DNA of 64,000 nucleotides from Bombyx mori (lineage: Eukaryota > Arthropoda > Insecta > Lepidoptera > Bombycidae): the NCBI RefSeq assembly GCF_030269925.1, contig NC_085121.1, forward strand, positions 327,501 to 391,500, in the 5' to 3' direction. Below are positions 1 through 11,302 of this stretch, in pieces. The translations under genes and the position numbers were made by a program. Within the stretch, counting starts at the first letter, position 1, and every line of letters starts with the position of its first letter. The notes under the pieces are model-generated. The model searched no databases, was not told where the DNA came from, and worked only from the letters and a program-made list of their open reading frames with translations.

Positions 1-172
1 CCCGTTATGGATTAAACGAAAAGTAGAATCTCAAGTAAGCCATTTCAAGTTGCAATGACGCGCATTATATTTTACGCTTGCTGTGTCAATAAAAAAGAAG
101 CACGTTCGTTGTACAAAAGAGATTACTTCAATTTAATATAGAGTTTGATTTACATAAGAGATCATTTTTCAG

Positions 173-3100
173 CACCCTGGCGGTGAAGAGGTACTTCTGG
201 AGAAAGCAGGTCAAGATGCTTCCGAGCCGTTTGAGGACGTGAGCCACAGTTCTGATGCCAGGTACCTTTTGAATTTTGACACTGATACACTGATTTAGAG
301 TATTACAAGTTTTAATTGTGTTTTTATTTATTTATTGCTAAATGGGTGTACGAGCTTACGGCCCACCTGGTTGTTAAGTGGTTACTGGTGCCCATAGACA
401 TCTACAACGTAAATGCGCCACCCACCTTGAGATATAAGTTCTAAGGTCTTAGTATAGATAAACGGCTGCCCCACCCTTCAAACCGAAACGCATTACTATT
501 TCACGGCAGAAGTAGGCAGGGTGGTGGTACCTACCCGTACGGACTTACAAGGGGTCCTACCACCAGTAAAAACTGAAACTGGAATGAGCTTCAGAGAAAT
601 GAAAATCCTACCTGACAATCATGTGGCATATCAGAAACACAAAGTGTTTTGTGGTGTTTTTAGCATGCGATTGCGATCTCATGGTCTCTCATTGTGAATA
701 GACGAGGGTAGAGGAGTACGTAGCAAAGAGTCGACAGCGGTAGACCGAAGAAGTTGCGGTTTCATATTCATATTTCCTGATTAATAACCAAACTTAGAGA
801 TTTTCATGACTTTCGTACCTCTAAAGCATTAAACAAAAAACAGTGAGTTGATTTTTCTACTGAAATTTTCCCGGCTCGTATTCCTGTATCCTAAAGAACA
901 CTGCTCAACGTCGGTTACTGTAAGAGTTTTTTAACGAATATTCACTACGAAATAGTTTACTCAACGCCTTCACTGTGTGCAAGGTCGACAACCTTAGTGT
1001 CCGCGCTTAATGCCGCGACACATTTAAGTAAAATAGTTTCTTCAGTCAGCCATTGTTCGACTAGAACCGATGCCGATTTTTAAATATAAAAAGCGGTAAT
1101 TGTGTCATGATCTCTGCTCTTATCAATTGATTATAATTACAGCTTTCGAGTGTAAAAAATAAAACATACTATAAAAAATAAACGTGAACAAATCGACGTC
1201 GTGTTTATTAAAATCGTGAGGCTCCGTGCAGAATATGATCAAAGATGGAGGATATAGCGCTTACCTAATTCTAACAATGCAACTTCAGTTTGTATGTCTC
1301 AAGGTGGACAGTGTCTATTGTCTCCTTCAGTAACCAGCTGGTGTCGGGTTATGGGCTCCTCTGCACATCAGCGGCGATACGAAAATAAGTCATTAATATA
1401 GTTTGTAAAAACATGAGTACAGTGGACCGATCATTATGACGAACCTATGCCCAGTAGTGGATATCTTTCGATGGAGATTACCTCTAAAGAAGAGGGTTTT
1501 ACGGCAGGTAATAAACGATAAGTCAAAACCGAGCAAGAGAAATATGCACTGTGATATCAGCTTAATATTATAATGATCGATCGCCATTGATAAGTTAACG
1601 AACCTTATCGTTCGTTATCCGAATGAGGATGTTTGAGTAAATTAAATTAATAAACGTGCTTGGTGCGAGTTTTTTAACGTTATCGGTCGCGTAAAAGTTC
1701 ACTCAAATTTGTATGTCTTTGGTACACCGCCTCTAGCGGCAAACGTAGGCAAACGTTCCAACTCCATACAAATTTCAGTTAACTTTTACGCGATCGAGAA
1801 CGATAAAATACTCGCACTAAACACACTTGATCACGAAAACAAAATACATATCTACTGACTCTCACAGGTAATCGAAACCGGATCCCATGGCTCAGTAGTC
1901 GCCGTCTTTTACCACTCAACTAAAATTGTCAACCATCATTAGCATCCCAGTCGTCCACTGCTGGACATAAGCCGACAACATTTGATTTGAATAAATTGAC
2001 AATAAACGATATTATATGTTACTAGGTGACCCGGCGAACTTTGTTCCGCCTTAGAGCCAATAAATGAGCAGACTTTTGATTTTATCAAGGTCAATTTTTT
2101 ATTTGTCCCGGCATGGCTTTCTTAATGATTACCTATCTCGGCACAATGAGCTGATAGAAACTCGAAACAAATACATCAACCGGTCAACTTCAAAATTCTC
2201 TTATAATTAATCATAGACTACATTACGTTTAGCTGTCAGTTTCGTTCTGTTATTCCATATTAGTTTAATTTTGTTATACCACGTTTCATGTCACGTCCCA
2301 CGGGATCGTGATAAAAAGTGTCCTATGTCCTTCTCCTGGTTCTAAGCTACCTCCCCACCAATTTCCAGCCAAATCAGTTTAGCCGTTCTTGAGTTATTAA
2401 TAGTGTAACTAACACGACTTTCTTTTATATATATAGATTAGGAAACATCATTAAACATTTTCGTGAAGGCAACATCCACGAAATGATTTATAAAATGACG
2501 TAGCGATGAATTCCGCTGCGTTTTGCTGTTGAATGCGAGAGTGTATCGCCGGGTCTCGCGCGCCCGCATGCTGATATGATAGGGCAATGTGGAGCATTAT
2601 GTATTTCATTTTATTCTCATTGTCAACTATCGCCACCGCCCAGTTAAATTGTCTTACAATGTTTTTGTGGCTATAACATTTATAACTTGAATAAACGCAC
2701 AACACGATGACCATGAATTGCTTAAAACAATACCAACATTTTTTTGTAAAAAAAATAATGGCTCATTATTAACGTGTGATCTTGCTAATCCAAACCATCT
2801 GTAATATTCGGTAAAATATGAAGACGAGGCTAGATTGTTTACTATTAGAGACTATTTTAAATCTATTCAGAATCCAATTTTACATGACAACTTTAAGACA
2901 GATTTTGCCCTTTGTCCTGAACTTGGACTAATGACTGAATTTTTTATATTTTACAGAATGCCTCTCAGTTCTGTCTGCTTATTGGCATATTCCTCTTCTA
3001 ACTTCCATTGTTGTTTTTCTATCTTTAGCAACTCTCCCCTAGTTAAGAAAAACAGACTAATAATATAATGATTACATAAAGTTTGTGTGTTTGTGCTGCA

Positions 3101-6100
3101 ATTTTAAGTTTTTTTATCGATCGAGTTACTCTTGGACATTGGCCCGCATTAACACAAAACAAATCGGTGAAGTTGCTTTTAATTTCAGATCGTTGATGAA
3201 GAAGTACAAGATCGGGGAGTTGGTGGAGAGCGACCGCGTGCAGACCCGAGCCGGCTTCAGCCCGCAGTGGACCAACGAGCAGGCGCAGGAGCAGGGCAAG
3301 TGCGTAATCAACTAGCGGACCCACACGCGCGCCTTGTACATAACCGTTCTATAGCTAAATAACGGGAACCCATAACGTACGAACTAAAGGCTTCGCCAAA
3401 CAACGCGTACTTAGCGCTGCGTTTTAACGTCGCGCTCTATACATGTCACACACATGACTAGATGAGCGCAACGCTCCTTGACGCAACGTAACGCCAAATC
3501 ATAGTGCCTTTCGATAGAAGTGTGAAAAATTAAAAGTATTAATTAGGATGTCGAGTGATTCAGATGTGGCATTGTATACACATGGGTATTTCCTGACTAA
3601 TTGTATCAATTTTTTGGGCATTATCCAGTATTTTAATACACATTCACTCGGACGCTAAAATAAAATTTGTAAAAAATTACAACGCCTGACGTCAAAGCGT
3701 CGTAACGGCGCGACAGAGCGTTGCGTACTGCTAGCGCTGGCGCTCTGTTTGACGGTATGTTACCATAGTAGTACAACACATCTCGGCGTCATAGCGCGCG
3801 TTCTGTTTGACGAAGCCTCTAAGGTTCACTTTGCTTAGTGTTGACCGACGCGTGCCGAGCTGCGTCTAGAGCTCCTAGTGGGGCGTCGTGTATACAACAA
3901 AATCGCCTAGAAGTATGTTAACTGTTTTGCATTGAATAAAATATAGCCCGCCAGTACTTTTGACATCGAAAAAGGCTCCTTTAAACATATGCAAAATCTA
4001 TAAATTTGTATAGTTTTGGTGGTAACTTGGGGGCGGACAACCGTCACCCGACACAATAGAGACTTCGCCCTGTGTCCCACGGCGGGGGCGGCGCGCTCGA
4101 CCTCTACTCCTTCACCCGACGCAGCGATAAGAGATGCTATAGCATTACATAAAATATGGGCTGTTTATCTTAATGGCGCCAAATGAACAAAATGATGGAT
4201 ACTATAGGGTGACAATCAGTTTTGTATGTTCGTTCCTGTTATTTGGTTAGATTCGTGTCAACTCACTGCACAACTACATCGCAACATAAACATTCAATAA
4301 AGAAGGGAATTTGAATGTTGACTTTAAGCGTTGTGAAGTTGTGATTATCACAACTAACTATTAAGAAAATCATTTTTATCCTTCAGCATTGCTTCAGAAC
4401 AATCCGTTCCTCTTACATTCAAGTACCCTACTCCAGTTGTCATTTCGAGAATGTCCCAGTATATTAGTGAAGTTGTCAGTTTATTTAGAGGCAATGCTGC
4501 TAGAATAGTATATTCCTATTACATTATTTTTTTATATTTCCAAATAATAATCTCATTATAAGTATTATACCTGCTCATATTAAACATTTATTAATTAATT
4601 ATTAAAATAGTTATGTTTATGTTATAATCAACTATGGCTGTGTCCATTTACGTAATAATACGTTTCAAGTCGAATAACTAAAAACAAAAGACTAAATTCT
4701 TCTCTCTTAGAACATTCCATTCTTCATTAATAATTTGATTATCCAATTTTTATTAAAATATTTTTGTTGCTTGAAATCATTGTACGGGATAATATATCTA
4801 TTGGTTTTTGAAAGATTTCCGCTGATGGCGTCTGAAGTACTATAAACTTCCCGTTTCATAAGGAATAAATCTAGAAGAAACTTTAAATCCTACAGAGATA
4901 ATCTCGTTTAAATGGAAAATTGGATAACCAAAACACTTTATCAGTACACCGTCATTAGAAGCACATGGCTCTGAACATTCGAACACTTACAATTATTACA
5001 TAATGTAGTAAAAAAAACCATTTACAGTAAAACTCGAGGCCACAATTAAATGTTAACATTAAAATTTTCATGGATAAAATGTAGTTATAAAATCCATGGT
5101 TGGATCCATGGTATGAAGTGTATTTAGAATATCGCTTATGAGATAAGTTGCTTATATGCCACGCCTAGTCTTTTCGGTGCTCATTACGTGTATATTTGAT
5201 CTTTATGTATTCGTAAGTAAATGAATGTACCTAATAAAGTGTATCGCACAAATCTCATTTAGTTTCATTTCGTATGTTCCTTCTCCTTGTTTTGAACGAA
5301 GATACATGTGCTTTTTCTGACTTTTCATTTTACACTCCTCATCCTTCTACAACTTATTCATTATTTTATTTTCGATTCATTACTTAGCGTCAACAAACTA
5401 GCGGGCTGCACTGAGCACTGATTCAGAAGATAAATTTGTAATTCCCATTGTTTTGCTTATAAATTGGTTAAAAATTGTATGAAATAAAAAATTTAAAGTC
5501 AATGGAGCAATAAAAATTATATTCGCTTCGTTAAATGTTTTTGCCGTTAATTGTTGTTTCGCATCATTGATATATAAAAACTCAAGATGCACAGTCTCAA
5601 ACAAAAGTAGCAATCGAATCTTCAAAGTCACCAAACACTCTGTTTTTAATACGTTAATGTTCCGCATACACAGGTCATATGTTTTTATTACAAGATGCGT
5701 CGCTACAAATTTATCTTCAACATAACCTTCAATTGAACTTTTCCGCTCAAAATAGTAACATATTCTCAGATAAATGTACATGTGAGCTGTGTGACTGTGA
5801 GCTTAGGACCAGTTTTTTAACGTTCTCGATAGCGTAAAAGTTAACTCAATTTGTATGCAGTTGGAAGAACGTCCCTAGTGGCAAAAGTTCCAACTCTATA
5901 CAAGTTTTAGTTAACTTTTACACTATCGAGAACATTAAAAAACTCGCGCTAAGCACACAGAGCCTCACTCGACGCTACCGACTCGAGGATCCCAACACTT
6001 TTGACAGTTTTCGTGGTCATGGACGACTGATGTTGTTTCTCAAAACTTGTTTCACAGTTTCAAAGTCTCATGTCAAATATTGTACCAGTATAGTATTTTC

Positions 6101-9100
6101 TAATCCTCACTGCGCGTGACGATATGGTCAGTCAAAAAGGGAAGACTTTGACAAAATGAACAAAAACTTTCCAACTCAATACAAGACAAAATCCCAAGAC
6201 ATTTAAAGTGCAGTTTTGATGTTTATTTTATTAAATGTCTGTCAAATATGTACGCTTTGTCGGCCAGTAGTTTTATCTCAAATTTATACTAACTGGGCAA
6301 ATTCCCGACACTTCGACCCTTGGAATCTTCGATCAACAATAGTAACTAGATTTCGGGTCGGTGCATAAAATCCGTCTCGTCAAATAACAGCGCACTTGAA
6401 ATGTGAGCTCTTATTTTGTTTAGTTCACTTCAAACACTGCCAATGTCAACCCGTCTCACAATACCGCAGTGTGTATTCAAAAGTTGCAAAAATAAGGCCC
6501 GAAAAAGCAATTTAACGGCCGGAATATCTTACATTCGGTAAGTACATGAAGTATAAACTATATTTTAAGCTTTAAACTTATAAATAATATTAAATTTTGA
6601 ACAAAATTACCGATTTTTAACCACCGCCACAAATGTTGGCCAAGGCTCAGCCAACACATGGACAAACTTTTGCTTAACAGAACAGTAAATGCATGGAGTA
6701 GATTTGTGATGTAATAATTTTTTAAAATTTGTTAGCAGCACTTCAAAATTAGTTGGTTAAAATTGGTTAATGCTGCTTTTGTGTCTGTTTGTTGGACTCT
6801 CATTAGATACTTAGCTTTCCATTTTTATTTTAGCTTTCCTAGCAATCACGTGTGCAGAATGGATCTCGATTGTCGCCATAGAAACAAGAGATGACTTTTA
6901 TAAGCCAGCTAAGATCTCCGCTTATTGACACTGGACATCTTTGCCTTCCGTGCTCACGGCTACTGAAACGTGGCCGAAACATTGTAATAAAAATACCACG
7001 CTTGAAACCGTTTAAACGTTGTTTTATTATGTGCACTGGTCGCGAAAACTTAAAAATATATATTACACAAAAACGTAACGCTAATAAAATAATAAGTAAT
7101 GTATAGATACTAACACACATACATTTCCAAAACATAAAAAGTAAACAACTAAACTTTTACTTTAATTCATTAATAAATTATTTTCGTGTTAAGCGCGACT
7201 CCCTTACCTCCTGTAGTAAATAGAAATCGGCATTTCAAGAAGCAAAAATAAATAAAGCAAAACGATGTTAGTTCTCAGAGCAATTAAGGGAAAAGTTACT
7301 TTATTTGTTGCTTTTAAGATTGATTTAACATTAAAAGTTGTTTAAAATATGTCTTTTTATTGGTAAGTGACAGGAGTAATTTATTGCTTTGCTCGTTTTA
7401 TGTGACGAATGATCGTAAGTATTAGATCATGTTTTGGAGATTTGTGACTTTATTACTAGGTGCCATAGTTGTTATTAGTTTGAACGTAAAAGTGTTTCAA
7501 AACTTTTTTCTCCGTTTGTTAGTAAACGAATGTAGCTATATAAGTATATATTCACGCGGACAGTTTTTGCTTTAATTTTGTACGTATTCCTTTATCTAGT
7601 TACTATTGTTGATCGAAGCTTGGAATCATTACATCATCCCCCAGTCATCTCTACTAATTATATTCAAACAAAGATAGTTTATTTTTTATTTCTGTATTCT
7701 AGTAATTTTACTGACGATACCTACTATGTAACAACCACGTTTGTTGTAAAATGTGTTAATTATTACCTAGTCTTGCCATAAATACTGAGACAAAGGAAAA
7801 AAAAATTCCATTGCAAATAACATTTATTATTTTTACAGTGTGTTAGTTTAATACATAAATATAAAACAATTTAAAGTATAAAAAGCTTATTTGAAGTGGC
7901 CTCCATTGGCTGCAATACGGTCCTTTAAACGTTGAGGCCAGTTATCAATAGAAGCACGCACTCTTTCCATGGGAAAAAATTTCACTGCCAATCGTACGGA
8001 TTGTTTTAGGGACTCCAAATTATCATGGCGTTTAGAGCAAGCTGTACTCTCTAAAACTAATCATAATCCAGCGGATTAAGATCGGGACTAGACGACGGCC
8101 AGTCTTCAGCTCTGATGAAGTCCGAAACTTTCGTTTCCAACCAAGACTGCGTAGACCGAGTTTTATGACCTGGCGCCGAGTTTTGCTGGAAGGACCATTC
8201 TTGATTATTGAACATGGTGTTGTTAAGGGGCTTCACTACCTTCCCAAGAATTGTATCTTGCTACACTTGTGCCGATGTTTTGATACCTTTTTCACAAAAG
8301 TATGTCTCAGTCACTCCTTCATAGCTAATACCCCACCAAACCATCACTGAAGTCGGATAGTGCCCACGTTGCACTCTGTCGACTAATTGGGAAGCTTCCT
8401 TAGAGCTTTGAGCATAAATACGGTCATTGTTTGTTAAAAAGTTACTCAATTGTAAAAAAATTCTCATCCGTAAACAAAATTTTTCTATGACCTCCCTTTG
8501 CGTACCGCTTCAGTAGTTGTTTCGATTTTACCACACTATTCTCTTTTAAATTATCAGTTAAGAAATGACCAGTACGTCTCTTGTAGGCTGCAAGTACTAA
8601 GTCACCTTTTAAAAAACGCGACATGGTTATAGGTGCTATGTTCATCTCCCGAGATAAAATCTTTTGCTTTCGGACAGGATTTCTTCGAATTCTTTCCCTT
8701 ACTGCTTTGACCACCTTTTTCGTACGAATACTACGTGGACGGCCAGATCTTTCTCTGTCACAAACAGAGGAGGTCTCATTGCACCTATTAATAGCCCGGT
8801 ACGCAAACATTACTAATACCAAGCGTATGGAGAGTTTTAAAAATTGCATTTGGCTCCACACCTACTTTGTGTAATGCAATCACAGCGATTCTGTTCTCTT
8901 TATCACCCCACTCCATTTTAATATCGCAAAATATTGTACAATGTATTGACGCCAAACTGAGAAAATTCAATGAGCAATCATACAAAAATGACAGATTCAA
9001 AATTCAAATGTAATATTTTGTTTATTTTTAATTGTAACAGTATTTATGGCCAGACTAAGTATATATGGTTTGGTCTTAACTCAACTCGCAATTCTAAATA

Positions 9101-9596
9101 GGAAACTTATTAAATTCATTATATCAATTTAATCATTTCAATATATTTACTGGTGGACCTATTGTGAGTCCGCGCGGGTAGGTACCACCGCCCTGCCTAT
9201 TTCTGAAGTCTGCCGTGAAGCAGTAATGCGTTTCGGTCTGAAGGGTGGGGCAGCCGTTGTAACTATACTGAAATCTTAGAACTTATATCTCAAGATGGAT
9301 GGCACATTTACGTTGTAGATGTCTATGGACTCCAGTAACCACTTAACACCAGGTGAGCTGTGAGCTCGTCCAACCATCTAAGCAATAAAAAAACAAAATA
9401 AATAAAAAACGTGTAAACCTTAGATGAGCACAGAAGCACTACATCTTTAATTTGAGTATTTTTGTTTTTCTGGATAATTGTTCGATTGATATAATCTAAT
9501 CTAATGTGCAATGTTGGCGGCAGTTGGAGCTCCTGGCTGACGCCGCTGCTGCTGGGCGTGGCGGCCACGCTGCTCTACAGGTACCTGTTTGTCTAG
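173..9596 (+). CDS. Cyt-b5: Cytochrome b5, ER-anchored (3' three coding exons; 5' end outside window)
   Basis: Small heme protein that passes single electrons to ER desaturases and P450s. I join exons 173-261, 3189-3299 and 9524-9596; all have AG/GT borders and the phases add up to 91 codons including TAG. The first exon opens with the HPGG motif (first axial heme His) and contains [11 protein letters not shown] (second axial His), so the heme pocket is intact. The second exon gives a charged linker starting [12 protein letters not shown]. The last encodes about 25 residues, [18 protein letters not shown] then YRYLFV, which is the hydrophobic tail anchor. About 40-50 N-terminal residues and the start codon must lie left of base 1. 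The 2.9-kb and 6.2-kb introns are full of transposons. Family and frame are certain; which paralogue it is cannot be told from the sequence. Confidence 0.93.
326..572 (-). repeat. tRNA-headed SINE, tail portion
   Basis: Reverse-strand copy of the most frequent repeat in this window. It runs from the CAATAAA-type tail (seen as ttattgctaaatggg) through the 'ccacctggt', 'catctacaacgtaaatgcgccaccc' and 'ctgccccacccttcaaaccgaaacgc' blocks to 'ccaccagta'. The tRNA-like head is missing. It lies in a cytochrome b5 intron. From memory the 3' part resembles the Bombyx BMC1-type LINE tail; the name is not certain. Confidence 0.8.
1656..1826. mobile_element. Palindromic MITE, copy 1
   Basis: About 170 bp whose two halves are near inverted repeats. 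The left arm begins gtgcttggtgcgag then a T-run and aacg; the right arm ends ctcgcactaaacacac. The arms also share a gcgtaaaagtt / aacttttacgc block. The core contains agcggcaaacgta. Three more copies are at 5788, 10797 and 11166. No ORF; it needs a transposase in trans. Superfamily not determined. Confidence 0.8.
2022..2437 (-). mobile_element. Non-autonomous Helitron-like element
   Basis: Read on the minus strand it starts TCTATATATATAAAAG after a flanking A and ends CGCCGGGTCACCTAG before a flanking T. That is the 5'-TC...CTRR-3' structure with insertion between A and T expected of Helitrons. No coding capacity. It shares the CCGGGTC-xx-CTAG terminus with the element at 31844-32356. It lies in the first visible cytochrome b5 intron. 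Confidence 0.65.
5788..5960. mobile_element. Palindromic MITE, copy 2
   Basis: Same family as 1656-1826. Its arms 'ttaacgttctcgatagcg' and 'actatcgagaac' flank a core with ggaagaacgtccctagtgg. The right end reads ctcgcgctaagcacac. The left end is disturbed (gtgactgtgagcttagg), so this copy is older or damaged. Confidence 0.75.
7766..9059 (-). mobile_element. Mariner-like (DD37D) element, inactivated copy
   Basis: About 1.29 kb flanked by TA on both sides. The ends read CCTAGTCTTGCCATAAATAC and, inverted, CTTAGTCTGGCCATAAATAC. Minus-strand fragments show the transposase start [15 protein letters not shown], the HTH/linker region with [11 protein letters not shown], the first catalytic Asp in FTDENFF, the [11 protein letters not shown] block and the C-terminal LNPLDYD. 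Frameshifts and stops break the frame into at least three pieces. The second catalytic Asp (QQDSAP in the 38-kb copy) is QQNSAP here, a GAC-to-AAC change. Dead pseudogene in a host intron. Confidence 0.9.
9148..9400 (+). repeat. tRNA-headed SINE, tail portion
   Basis: Plus-strand copy from 'actggtggacctattgtgag' to 'ccatctaagcaataaaaaaa' with the A-rich tail preserved. No head. It ends about 120 bp before the last cytochrome b5 exon. Confidence 0.85.
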
Positions 9597-10796
9597 GCAA
9601 CACGCTCGCCCGACACTCGCTACTTCACTACTTTGTATTTTTGATATGTACGATGACACGAATTTTATAAAAAAAATAGAACAGCTGTTTCTCGTTACAA
9701 AAGCGAAACTCCTATGACTACACGGAGATAACTAATTTCCATTCCGCTTAAAACTCGTATAGAATAAAATTCGATACTACTCTTTTACTTTGACTAGGCT
9801 CAAAGGAGTTTCACTTTTCTAAATGATAAATTAAAAAAGCGCGGGTTTGTTGACATTGCGCTGATAAGTCAAACTTTTGTTGTCTTATTGTCAAATATTA
9901 AAGTATTTATTTAATCTCTTGATAATAATATTGTAATTTAAGGTAGTTTGAACAAAGCTATCGCGATCATCAAAACCAGTTCTTAAACGATAATTTATTG
10001 TAAAATTTCATAATAGTTTAAACCTCCGTGTTGGTCGTACACGTCGAATGGCATTTCGAAGCAGTGCGAGTACAACACAAACCTTCGTTAGCATAGTTAT
10101 TGTAACGCAAACGATCCCTGTGACGAGCATTTTCAATTCCATTTAAAAGTCTGGATAAAATATGTAAAGAGACCGAACGGATGTAAACCGTAGATTAAAT
10201 AACAGATGTAACAAAAAGATTTTGGATAAGATCGTATTTACATTTTGTAAACAGAATGCTTGGGCTCAAAAAAGAAGGTCAATTTAATTCCGTCCTAACA
10301 CCGATGTCCCAGTTAGACCTCCGCCCCATCCTGCTCGTAGGTACTGGATGTATGCACGCCGCGAGCGCAGTGCCGACACCGGTCTGGTCCCGCGGGGCTA
10401 CTCCACTCTAACAGAGCGTGTATCTTGTCTCCTCACGGTCCATTTGTTTATTGACAAACTAATAACCGCTACAATTTGACCAAAAGAGTTCGACGAGAAT
10501 TGTGAGATTTTGGAAACAAATCTTTTTGTTACATTTCACATGAATATTGAACTATGTTGCAGCAAACCTAATATTCATTTTATGCATCAGTAGCTAAGCA
10601 GAGATTTGCTAACAAATTATGAACTGACTATTGGGTGCATGAATGTACTGCGGTCACGCTCTCAACTATTTTTTGTATTTTTATAACGCCCTACTGATGT
10701 CACTTGAAAGCCATTTATTTATCAAATAAATAGATAGATATCTGTAAACATAACCCTATACCTCGCTCTCAGTTGTTTTAATCATCGACACCATCA

Positions 10797-10969
10797 GTGT
10801 GCTTAGTGCGAGTTCCTTAACGTTCTCGATAGCGTAAAAGTTAAGCCAATTTTGTATGCAGTTGGAACAGCGCTCCTAGCGGCAAACGTAAGCAAACGAT
10901 CCCATTCCATACAAATATGAGCTAACTTTTACACCATCCAGAACGTTAAAAAACTCGCACTAAGCACAC
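10797..10969. mobile_element. Palindromic MITE, copy 3
   Basis: The cleanest copy. It starts gtgtgcttagtgcgag and ends ctcgcactaagcacac, an exact inverted match over 16 bases. Internal arms are ttctcgatagcgtaaaagtt and its approximate inverse. The core has ctcctagcggcaaacgtaag. Confidence 0.85.
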
Positions 10970-11165
10970 AGAACCGATGGAAACAGGCCTGCCACCAATT
11001 TGGTTCATGAATACAATTTTTATATTTTAATTTAGTAATTGTGTAAAATTATATATATATGTATGTATATCTTTACGTATGTTAAGTATGCATGTAAAAA
11101 AAATAGGAAAAATCCATGCAATGTGTATGGTTAATAAACATTCAAAGGGCATCTACAAGTGTACA

Positions 11166-11302
11166 GTGTGCTTAGTGCGAATTTTTGATCTTCTCAATCT
11201 TCTAGACCTAGCGGCAAACGAAGAGAAACGGTTCCAACTCCATACAAATTCGAGTTAACTTTTACGCTATCGAGAACGTTAAAAAACTCGCACTAAGCAC
11301 AC
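11166..11302. mobile_element. Palindromic MITE, copy 4 (internally shortened)
   Basis: Starts gtgtgcttagtgcgaa and ends ctcgcactaagcacac. The right arm is intact but the left arm has lost the 'gcgtaaaagtt' block, so the copy is about 35 bp shorter than the others. It sits only about 200 bp from copy 3. Confidence 0.82.

Larger units (their letters stand above)
3300..9523 (+). other. Cyt-b5: Last intron of cytochrome b5 (6.2 kb)
   Basis: Donor GTGCGT at 3300 and acceptor GGCGGCAG at 9523. It contains MITE copy 2 (5788-5960), a mariner pseudogene (7766-9059) and a SINE tail (9148-9400). About 3.4-3.8 kb and 4.0-4.15 kb are locally GC-richer but give no exon I can phase. I see no other gene here; the 127-codon minus ORF near 5.4-5.8 kb looks like chance. 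Confidence 0.75.

Noticed and set aside
5398..5781. 127-codon minus-strand ORF in a cytochrome b5 intron
   Set aside because: Low-complexity AT-rich composition, no recognisable domain or splice partners.
6839..7135. Overlapping ORFs on both strands near 6.9-7.1 kb
   Set aside because: Mutually antisense, with no domain; they may be part of an unclassified repeat.
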